Shown piece after piece: positions 54,982 through 64,000 of a DNA stretch of 64,000 nt. The stretch's first letter is position 1. Each line of letters begins with the position of its first letter. A program made the position numbers and the translations under genes. The notes below the pieces were generated by a model that saw only the letters and a list, made by a program, of their open reading frames with translations, made no database searches and was not told the DNA's origin. This DNA is from Rhodohalobacter mucosus (GTDB lineage: Bacteria > Bacteroidota > Rhodothermia > Balneolales > Balneolaceae). The stretch covers positions 1-64,000 of the forward strand of contig NZ_QGGB01000005.1 of NCBI RefSeq assembly GCF_003150675.1, read 5' to 3'.

Positions 54982-55834
54982 GGGTGTATATTTCGGTTGT
55001 CAAAATGGATGTATGGCCAAGCATCTCCTGAACGGCTCGAAGGTCTGCACCTCCTTCCAGCAGATGTGTTGCAAACGAGTGTCTGAAGATGTGAGGATAC
55101 ACATTTTTACTGATGCCTGCCTTCATTGCATATTTATTAACAATGTTCCAGATGCTCATACGGGATAATGGTCCGCCCCGTTGATTCAGAAAGAGCCGGT
55201 TTTTGGTTTTTCCCGGTTTATCGGAATTGATAAACTCTTTCCGGGATGTTTCAATATAATGCTCAATTGCAAGCTGGGCATGTTCTCCTACCGGCACCAG
55301 TCTCTCTTTGTTCCCCTTTCCAATTACGCGGATAAATCCGATCTCAAAAAAAAGCCGGTCCATTTCAAGCTCGGTCAGTTCACTCACTCTCATGCCGCTT
55401 GCATAGAGTGTTTCCAGAATGGCCGCATCCCGAATACCTGCAAAATCGGTGCGATCGGCCTCATCGATAATTGCAATCACCTCTTCGGCAGTAAGTACCT
55501 CGGGCAGTTTTTTTGCTTTTCTGGGAAGTTCCACAAGCTCTGCCGGGTTGGCTTCTGCTATCTGTTCGGCAACGGCAAATTCATGAAAACTTCTGATACT
55601 GGAGATATTTCGTGCAATGGTGCTCACCTCAAGCCCCATGTCGGTTAATTCCGATAGATATTGTTCAATATGCTGCAGGGTAATTCCTGCAAGATTTTTG
55701 ATTTTCAGCTCTTCAGCCACAAACCCAAGGTATCTTTTCAGATCATTTTCGTAGGAATTTGCCGAGGTGTTTGCGAGTCCCTTTTCAAGTTTGATAAACT
55801 GAAGGTAGTGCTGAAGTTCCTTCGAAAAAGCCAT
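54926..55834 (-). CDS. xerD: Tyrosine recombinase XerD/XerC type
   Basis: 302 residues, standard Xer length. N-terminal SAM-like core-binding domain (1-95), then the catalytic domain with the full set R149, K173, H248, R251, H274 and nucleophile Y283 (TEIYTHV). Such enzymes resolve chromosome dimers at dif. XerD is preferred to XerC by overall sequence (LASGMRVSEL-type, ending HIFRHSFATHLLEGGADLRAVQEMLGH), but distinction is not certain. Its ATG shares a base with the stop of the HD-domain gene. Confidence 0.9.
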   Translation of the reverse strand: MAFSKELQHYLQFIKLEKGLANTSANSYENDLKRYLGFVAEELKIKNLAGITLQHIEQYLSELTDMGLEVSTIARNISSIRSFHEFAVAEQIAEANPAELVELPRKAKKLPEVLTAEEVIAIIDEADRTDFAGIRDAAILETLYASGMRVSELTELEMDRLFFEIGFIRVIGKGNKERLVPVGEHAQLAIEHYIETSRKEFINSDKPGKTKNRLFLNQRGGPLSRMSIWNIVNKYAMKAGISKNVYPHIFRHSFATHLLEGGADLRAVQEMLGHTSILTTEIYTHVDRSLLHQIHKEFHPRA

Positions 55835-58302
55835 TATGACCTGTTGCCTTTTTCAATTGCGGAATCCAGATTATTGGTTTGCCTGTCCGGTTTTTCATCT
55901 TGCTCCTTTTCCTCTTGTCCATCAGGTTCAGCGGTTTTATTTGACTTTTGCTGATCCTTTTCGCGCTGTTTCTCCTTCTCCTTCTCCTTCTCCTTCTCCT
56001 TCTCCTTTTTTTCGTCCGGATAGTCAATCCGGCTGTGATATACACCTACCAGGATATTGAGAAATGCTTTTTTGATGATTTCGATTTGTCGGAAAGTAAG
56101 CGGACAATTGTTCAGCTGGCCGTCGCTGATGTGATCTTCAACCATTCGGTTGATTAAACTTTCCAGCTTGTTATAATTCGGGTCTTTCATAGCCCGGGAA
56201 GCTGCCTCAATACCGTCAGCAAGCAGTAAAATTCCTTGTTCCTTGGTAAACGGTAAGGGTCCGTCATAGCGGAAATCCTTCTCTTCCACTTCTCCGTTAT
56301 CCGACTGATCCTTCGCACGGCTGAAGAAATACTTGATGAGGGAGGTTCCGTGGTGTGTTTGAATGAAATCGATCACCACCTGCGGCAGATTGTGTTCTTT
56401 TGCCATCTTCACTCCGTCACTCACGTGCGCTTTGATCACGAGGGAGCTCATGCGGGGTTTGAGCTTGTCATGCTCATTGCCGGCACTTTGGTTTTCAATA
56501 AAGTAACCGGGTTTCTCCATTTTTCCGATATCGTGATACATTGCACCCACGCGGCAAAGAAGCGGGTTGGCACCAATTTCGGAGGCAGCCGATTCGGCCA
56601 TGTTGGCAATCTGAAGACTGTGATGAAATGTGCCCGGTGCTTTGTTCATCAACTCTTTAAGCAAGGGAAGGTTCGTATCCGCTAGCTCCAAAAGCGTAAA
56701 GTCTGTAGTAACCTTGAACAGCTTTTCAAAAAGAAGTATGAGCGGATACGTGAAGAGTATAAATACAGCGTTGATGGCTACAAAGGACAGATCCGTGAGC
56801 AGGCCTTCAGTACCGCTGTATCGCGCCAGTGCAAAGCCGGACAAAACGATAAAATAGGTGAGGAATACAATGCCAGGGGTGATAAAAAAGAATTGAGACC
56901 GTTTTTTAATGTCGCGAACGGAAAATATACCCAGTGTACACGCGGCCGTTGTTGCCACGAGATACTCAAAGCTGTTGTCATGAACAATGCCGGTAATGAT
57001 TGCCAGTGTTATCGTAGCCATCAGACCCACTCTCGAGTCAAAAATAATGGTGAGGATGATCGGGGCAACGGCTATCGGCACTATGTAGCTGTTAAGCCCG
57101 CTGATGGGGTAAACAACTGCACTCGCGAGCGTAATAAGCGTCAGTGCAAGGAATACCAGTAGAAACATGGAGGGTTTATCAAAAATACTCCTTCTGTAGA
57201 GATATAAGTAGATCAGAAAAAGTAGTGACGCGATCAGGATAATGAGGGCCTCCCCGGCGTAGCGAAGCCAGCGCTCCAGGTTGCCTGCTGTGGCAGAACG
57301 GGCTTCCGCAAGGCTTCGCAGCTTGTTGGCACGCTCTTCCGTTACGATGTCGCCCCGGCGGATAATGATTTCGCCCTGTTCAACGGCCCCCCGGGTGGTG
57401 GAGATTTCGGATAAATTCTCCTGCAGAATCGCTTCCGTATCCTCCTCACTGTAAATCCAGTTAGGCCGTATGTATTGAGTAAATATCTGCAGTGCGGTCA
57501 ATGCTACATCCGATTCAAACTCTCTGTTAAGCATAATTCCGGCATATTCCTGTGCTTCTCCAAGATCACGGGTATTGGCAAGGCTCACACGCCGCTCCGT
57601 ACGCTCCTGCAGATTGCGTATTGTAATATCATTGCGGCTGAGCGTGCTTTTATTGCGATCAATGATACCTGTTCGCAGAAGATCGAGTGTAATGTTTTCC
57701 AGCTCGCTCTTTATCTGACTGGTTAATAACCGGCCCCTTGGCAGATTATTTGTCATGACATTGTAGTAGTTTTCAGCGAGAAGATTCCAGCTCTCATCAG
57801 ACAGCTGTATATCCGAGAAGTTGCGCTCCTGTATGTAGCGCAGGCTGTCTGTTTCAACCGAAGAGAGATTACTTTCCTTAGCCTGCTGCCACTGAAGATA
57901 GCTGTCGAGAACGGGCTGCAGGGATCTGAAGGCGGCGTCGAGCTCGGAGCCGATCAGCAGCTGCGCGTTTTCATTGACGTGAAATACCGGCGGAGTTTGT
58001 TGCCGGATTTCCTCTCGCTCCTGTTCCAGCTCTTCCTGGGTTTTCAGTAGTGAAAATGTAAAGGGAGCCGTGAGATCATCCGATCTCCAGGGTTCCTCTT
58101 CCTGAAAACTGGCTACCGGCTGAAAATCGGGCTGTGGAAGGGTGATTAATACAACGGCTAAAAACGAGAGAAAGATCAGAATTCTCAGATACCTGTTTTT
58201 TTTCAGGCGATCCTCTTTCTGCTTTTTTTTCTTCTTTATCCCAATGGCTGGAGCCGTTTCGGGCTTTTTTTGTCCCAGACCCAATTTTTCTAAGATGCTC
58301 AT
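55834..58302 (-). CDS. 7TM-HD family phosphodiesterase (PgpH/YqfF-like)
   Basis: 822 residues. A cytoplasmic basic start and one helix (40-55) lead to an extracellular 7TMR-HDED domain (about 70-345), then seven membrane helices (about 347-530) and a cytoplasmic HD domain with MYHDIGKMEKPGY (H590, D591) and H560/H561 in APGTFHHSLQ. PgpH in Firmicutes degrades cyclic di-AMP; the same role here is inference. The tail from about 755 is a Lys-Glu repeat plus acidic disordered segment, encoded by a hexamer microsatellite. Confidence 0.9.
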   Translation of the reverse strand: MSILEKLGLGQKKPETAPAIGIKKKKKQKEDRLKKNRYLRILIFLSFLAVVLITLPQPDFQPVASFQEEEPWRSDDLTAPFTFSLLKTQEELEQEREEIRQQTPPVFHVNENAQLLIGSELDAAFRSLQPVLDSYLQWQQAKESNLSSVETDSLRYIQERNFSDIQLSDESWNLLAENYYNVMTNNLPRGRLLTSQIKSELENITLDLLRTGIIDRNKSTLSRNDITIRNLQERTERRVSLANTRDLGEAQEYAGIMLNREFESDVALTALQIFTQYIRPNWIYSEEDTEAILQENLSEISTTRGAVEQGEIIIRRGDIVTEERANKLRSLAEARSATAGNLERWLRYAGEALIILIASLLFLIYLYLYRRSIFDKPSMFLLVFLALTLITLASAVVYPISGLNSYIVPIAVAPIILTIIFDSRVGLMATITLAIITGIVHDNSFEYLVATTAACTLGIFSVRDIKKRSQFFFITPGIVFLTYFIVLSGFALARYSGTEGLLTDLSFVAINAVFILFTYPLILLFEKLFKVTTDFTLLELADTNLPLLKELMNKAPGTFHHSLQIANMAESAASEIGANPLLCRVGAMYHDIGKMEKPGYFIENQSAGNEHDKLKPRMSSLVIKAHVSDGVKMAKEHNLPQVVIDFIQTHHGTSLIKYFFSRAKDQSDNGEVEEKDFRYDGPLPFTKEQGILLLADGIEAASRAMKDPNYNKLESLINRMVEDHISDGQLNNCPLTFRQIEIIKKAFLNILVGVYHSRIDYPDEKKEKEKEKEKEKEKQREKDQQKSNKTAEPDGQEEKEQDEKPDRQTNNLDSAIEKGNRS
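55971..56006. repeat. Hexamer microsatellite TCTCCT x6 inside pgpH-like gene
   Basis: Six perfect copies on the plus strand encode (Lys-Glu) dipeptide repeats on the minus strand. A six-base unit keeps the frame when copies are lost or gained, so length variation would only alter the KE tail. Confidence 0.9.
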
Positions 58303-58399
58303 AATAATCAGATTAAACGCACATCCACATCAGATCGTATGTATGTGGAGAAGAGTGAAAAGTATGGGAGCGAGGTGTAAATAAAAAATAGATCGAATG

Positions 58400-60400
<2,001 letters not shown>

Positions 60401-60417
60401 TCAGGGATTCTGCCGGT

Positions 60418-61638
60418 TTAAAACGTTGGTCTGAAAGCAACAGAATCGGGTGGGGCAACATTCGCAGGGACCTCTATAGGAATTTCTACAGCCCACTCCG
60501 GATCAGAAAACAGGGATCTGGAAAGTTCAACTGCATTTTGCTCTTCATTAAAATACTGCTGTCTGAAATTTTCAATCAGGTGACCGTTCAGAAACAGCAG
60601 CATTCTGGCATACTGTCCGCGAATACGGATGGTATCGCTGAATTCAAAGTTGAGAGCGGTGCCCTGCTCAATCCAGTACGGATCGATCCGGGGCTTCAGA
60701 TCACTCCATACACGAACCGGATCGAGCCGCTCATTTGCGGCATAGACGGTAAGATAAAGCGTATCCTGCAGTACAGGCGTTTCGACCTGCTCGGGAACCT
60801 GCTGTTCTTCCGAAAGATCGAGAACCGGTCCATCGGTACCCGGATCAAGCCGGGCATCATCACCGGTTTGAGCCTGTGACGCTTCGCCGGCCTCCGGAGT
60901 GTCGGTAGTAAACAGGTCTGCACGCGAAAGCAAAAAAATACCTGCCAGTACAGCAATTATTACAACCGCTGCACCGATTACCCAAACGGGCGGTTTGCGT
61001 TCCGTGTCGGAAAACTTTTTACCCATGTCAGCCCAGTTTACCTGCCGCACATCCTTTTTAGGTGGCGTCTTTTCAGCGTTCAGGGAATCCGATGAATCTG
61101 ATTTGACATCGGTTTCACCGTCATCTTTTGCGGCTGCATGTTTATCCGGAACCGGTTCTTTTCCAGGGGATGTGGTCTTTTCAGATTCAACGGGAACCTG
61201 GGGATCTTCAGGAAAATCGGCTATAAACCGGGGCCTCGTGCGGGTTTTTTTCTGTTCAGGTTCAGGAGTTTTTTTTGTGTCAATATCTCCTGGATCAGCA
61301 TCAGAATCCCTGTCTTTTACATCCGATCCTTGTTTTTTCCCGGACTCCACTTCTTTTGAAAGCTCCGGGAAAGCACTCAATAGCAGGTGGTTGTAGTTGC
61401 CGATCTCCTCCTGATCCAGTGCGCGTGTAACAAGTTCGTCATCCAGTTTCAGATTACGCGCATAGGTTCGAATGAAACTACGCACATAGGTGATATTCTC
61501 TTCCTGCTGCTCGAAAATGTCGTCATTTTCGATCGACTTCAGCGTATTCAGAGGTAATTTGGTAGCGTTCTGAACGTCCTGAATCGTCAAGCCAAGATGC
61601 TTCCGGATGGTTTCAAGGTCTTTACCTAATGATGGCAT
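60418..61638 (-). CDS. RodZ-like helix-turn-helix membrane protein
   Basis: 406 residues. N-terminal Cro/CI-like HTH (about 5-75; LETIRKHLGLTIQDVQNATKLPLNTLKSIE), a charged disordered linker (115-200), one membrane helix (about 217-238, WVIGAAVVIIAVLAGIFLL) and an exported C-terminal domain (about 295-406). This is the RodZ layout, which links MreB to the cell wall machinery. The HTH in RodZ binds MreB, not DNA. It heads the minus-strand run with ligA. Confidence 0.85.
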   Translation of the reverse strand: MPSLGKDLETIRKHLGLTIQDVQNATKLPLNTLKSIENDDIFEQQEENITYVRSFIRTYARNLKLDDELVTRALDQEEIGNYNHLLLSAFPELSKEVESGKKQGSDVKDRDSDADPGDIDTKKTPEPEQKKTRTRPRFIADFPEDPQVPVESEKTTSPGKEPVPDKHAAAKDDGETDVKSDSSDSLNAEKTPPKKDVRQVNWADMGKKFSDTERKPPVWVIGAAVVIIAVLAGIFLLSRADLFTTDTPEAGEASQAQTGDDARLDPGTDGPVLDLSEEQQVPEQVETPVLQDTLYLTVYAANERLDPVRVWSDLKPRIDPYWIEQGTALNFEFSDTIRIRGQYARMLLFLNGHLIENFRQQYFNEEQNAVELSRSLFSDPEWAVEIPIEVPANVAPPDSVAFRPTF

Positions 61639-61774
61639 AAAGTCAGTTTTGACAATTAAGAGAATAGAGCAAATCTAATTAATTATAAGGCATTCCAAAA
61701 GATAACAAAGAGATTGGAAAAGCTTTTGTAAGCATTTTACGAAAAATGGTTCCTACATATAGGGAGATCGCTCT

Positions 61775-62464
61775 ATGCTTTTACTGAAACCAATTACAGA
61801 TATTTTGTTTCCGCCGGTTTGCATCTGCTGCGGATGTTCTCTTACAGGCATGAATCGCCATATATGTTATTGGTGCGGTTACGATCGGTTTGAGCATGCC
61901 GCAACAAATGACGTTGAGATTATGCCCGACAGCGTTCTTTTCATCTGGGCAATGTGGCAGTTCGACAAGGGAGGGTTTATCCAGGAGCTGCTTCACAGCC
62001 TGAAATACAATCATTTAAGGGGGGTGGGTAACGAACTGGGTTACATTGCCGGAAGAACCTTTCTGGATCGAATGGACGCAGATACGCTTCAGTTTCTGGA
62101 TGCGCGTAACCCGGTGTTGATACCGGTACCGCTTCATGCCGCAAAGCGAAGAAAGCGCGGCTACAATCAGGCTCGTGCACTTGCCGAGGGTCTTTCAGTA
62201 TCTTTAAAGTGGGATCTTTGCGAGGCGGATGACGTGATCAGGATCCGTAAAACACGCACCCAGACGGGGCTTACCACCCTTCAAAGGGCAGACAACCTGA
62301 AAGGTGCATTTAAAATGACCAACAACCATTTGCTGGATGATGAGAACCGTTTTCCCATACTGGTAGATGATGTGATCACAACGGGGGCTACAACCTATGA
62401 GCTGGCATCGGCCATTTGCAGCAGCGGCGTGCGATGCGGTATTCTTGCCATAGCCCGTGCATGA
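61775..62464 (+). CDS. ComF family phosphoribosyltransferase-like protein
   Basis: 229 residues. N-terminal zinc-binding cysteines C16, C18, C19, C21, C31, C34 (VCICCGCSLTGMNRHICYWC) precede a PRTase-like domain with the PRPP loop ILVDDVITTGATTYE near 195-209 and IPVPLHAAKRRKRGYNQARALAEGL near 115-140. ComF proteins take part in DNA uptake or related processes in naturally competent bacteria. Convergent with metH, 9 nt apart. Confidence 0.9.
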   Translation: MLLLKPITDILFPPVCICCGCSLTGMNRHICYWCGYDRFEHAATNDVEIMPDSVLFIWAMWQFDKGGFIQELLHSLKYNHLRGVGNELGYIAGRTFLDRMDADTLQFLDARNPVLIPVPLHAAKRRKRGYNQARALAEGLSVSLKWDLCEADDVIRIRKTRTQTGLTTLQRADNLKGAFKMTNNHLLDDENRFPILVDDVITTGATTYELASAICSSGVRCGILAIARA

Positions 62465-62473
62465 GGTGTGATC

Positions 62474-64000
62474 TCAGTCGCCATAAGCCAATACAGGACT
62501 GAGCCAGCGCTCGACCTCTTCCACACTCATTCCTTTCCTGGCCGCATAATCCTCAACCTGGTCTTTCTTAATTTTTCCAAGGTTAAAATATTGTGCCTCC
62601 CGGTTGGCAAAATAGAGACCACAAACTGATGCAGAGGGTGCCATTGCGAGATGTTCGGTCAGGGTGATGCCTGTTTTTTCTTCAACAGAGAGCAGGTCGA
62701 AAAGTGTCGTTTTCTCTGTATGATCGGGCTGGGCGGGATAACCCGGAGCAGGGCGTATGCCTCTGTACTCTTCACGGATAAGCTGATCGTTATCCAGATC
62801 CTCAGCCGGGGAGTACCCCCAAAGACTTTTTCTTACTTTCTGATGAAGCATTTCCGCAAATGCTTCGGCAAAGCGATCGGCCAGAGCCTTCGCCAGAATG
62901 GCGTTATAATCATCGTGATCTGCCTCGTACTTCTTCACAAGTTCTGCAACGCCGTGCCCGGCTGTCACCGCAAAAGCTCCAAGATAATCGGGACGCCCCG
63001 AGCTTCTGGGCGCAACATAGTCAGAGAGCGCCTTGTTGGGCTGTCCGCTTCTTTTTTTGGACTGCTGCCGGAGCGTGTGGAATGTTGCCAAAACATCGTT
63101 CCTCTGCTGATTTTTGTAGATTTCAATATCATCTCCAGTCGAATTAGCCGGGAATAACCCCAGTACGCCATGAGCCTGAATCAGCTTTTTGCTGATCATC
63201 TCATCGAGGAGTGTGTTGGCGTCATCAAACAGTTTTCGGGCTTGTTCACCCGCTTTTTCATCCTGCAGAATATCCGGGAATTTGCCCTTCATTTCCCATG
63301 CAATGAAAAACGGTCCCCAGTCGATATAGCGCCGGAGCTTGTCGAGAGACATGTCTTTGAAAACGGTGATGCCCGGTTCGGCAGGCGGACAAATATCGGT
63401 CTGTTTCCAGTCGATCGCTGCACTGTTTTTCCTGGCATCTTCAAGGCTCAGGTAGGATTTTTTTCTTCCCCGGCTGCTGTACTGCTCACGGAGGTCATCG
63501 TATTCGCTGCTGATTTCATCCAGAAAACCGCTCTTAAGCGTCCTGGAAACGAGTCGGTTTACAACGGTAACGCTTCGTGATGCATCCAGCACATGAATTA
63601 CGGGGTTGTCATAATTGGGTGCAATTTTCACGGCAGTATGCATTCGCGAAGTGGTTGCTCCGCCAATCAGAAGCGGTGTTTCAAATCCCTCGCGCTTCAT
63701 TTCAGAAGCCACATGAACCATTTCGTCCAGCGAGGGGGTGATAAGACCGCTCAGGCCGATCACGTCCACATTATGTTCTCTGGCGGCTGCAAGAATTTTA
63801 TCGGCCGGGTTCATCACCCCGATATCAATTACCTCATAGTTGTTGCAGCTCAGAACAACGCCCACAATATTTTTACCGATATCGTGAACATCGCCCTTCA
63901 CCGTTGCAAGAAGCACTTTTGCCTTGGGTTCGGACCGGTTATTCTTATCCTTTTCAGCCTCGATGTAGGGTATTAGAACGGCAACGCCTTTTTTCATCAC
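62474..64000 (-). CDS. metH: Methionine synthase MetH, C-terminal part (5' end outside window)
   Basis: The last 508 codons of a cobalamin-dependent methionine synthase; the frame runs off the window end. Near residue 37 of the visible part lies [12 protein letters not shown], the cobalamin lower-ligand His motif, with [13 protein letters not shown] and [15 protein letters not shown] following. The rest is the AdoMet-binding activation domain ([42 protein letters not shown]). It regenerates methionine from homocysteine using methyltetrahydrofolate. Any B12 riboswitch would be outside. Confidence 0.95.
   Translation of the reverse strand: MMKKGVAVLIPYIEAEKDKNNRSEPKAKVLLATVKGDVHDIGKNIVGVVLSCNNYEVIDIGVMNPADKILAAAREHNVDVIGLSGLITPSLDEMVHVASEMKREGFETPLLIGGATTSRMHTAVKIAPNYDNPVIHVLDASRSVTVVNRLVSRTLKSGFLDEISSEYDDLREQYSSRGRKKSYLSLEDARKNSAAIDWKQTDICPPAEPGITVFKDMSLDKLRRYIDWGPFFIAWEMKGKFPDILQDEKAGEQARKLFDDANTLLDEMISKKLIQAHGVLGLFPANSTGDDIEIYKNQQRNDVLATFHTLRQQSKKRSGQPNKALSDYVAPRSSGRPDYLGAFAVTAGHGVAELVKKYEADHDDYNAILAKALADRFAEAFAEMLHQKVRKSLWGYSPAEDLDNDQLIREEYRGIRPAPGYPAQPDHTEKTTLFDLLSVEEKTGITLTEHLAMAPSASVCGLYFANREAQYFNLGKIKKDQVEDYAARKGMSVEEVERWLSPVLAYGD

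Overview
The window reads as chromosomal DNA of a marine or saline member of the Bacteroidota/Rhodothermota/Balneolota group, most likely a Balneolaceae-type organism. The reasons are the order tuf, tRNA-Trp, secE, nusG, rplKAJL, rpoBC; an archaeal/eukaryotic-type prolyl-tRNA synthetase; secreted tricorn-like and S9 peptidases with TolB-like propellers; an Omp85-type barrel; a RodZ-like protein; and a sodium-pump-type rhodopsin. Few starts have a strong Shine-Dalgarno. The lineage is inferred from gene content only.

Layout. 1-11.8 kb is the translation/transcription core operon, with a hairpin attenuator before rpoB, TTG starts on rpoB and rpoC, and a strong terminator after rpoC. 12-21.2 kb carries a YtxH protein, a small transaldolase, a secreted tricorn-like S41 protease, a secreted S9 peptidase, a CrtI-type phytoene desaturase and an RlpA lipoprotein. 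21.3-29.6 kb holds a rhomboid protease, serC with DUF1015, DUF1844 with a NUDIX hydrolase, TonB, and the run proS, nnrE-nnrD, vanZ. 29.6-30.75 kb is an unusual non-coding region: a heptamer tandem repeat, two tRNA-Met-derived pseudogenes interrupted by short palindromes, one intact tRNA-Met, a small GIY-YIG nuclease gene, and a further tRNA 3' half with its own palindromes and a copy of the same terminator.

30.9-44.7 kb carries an LVIVD-like lipoprotein with a DUF305 protein, a response regulator lacking its phosphoacceptor Asp, a YgjP-like metallopeptidase, an NDQ-motif rhodopsin, an Omp85-like barrel, a HemD-like protein, a PAF-acetylhydrolase-like enzyme, a HxlR regulator divergent from an NTF2-like/SDR pair, a GDPD lipoprotein and a histidine phosphatase. 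44.7-51.3 kb has an esterase, MutS2, PhzF and two TauE/SafE transporters, separated by palindrome-rich gaps. 51.5-64 kb has a membrane HisKA_2-like kinase with eroded motifs, the run rodZ-like, ligA, pgpH-like, xerD, ggt, then comF and the 3' part of metH.

The observations most worth following are the tRNA-Met/palindrome/GIY-YIG array (29958-30743) and the rhodopsin (35805-36668), which keeps the sodium-pump core (N114/D118/Q125) but differs from KR2 at both cytoplasmic ion-uptake positions. Family assignments are from reading the protein sequences; no database search was run.
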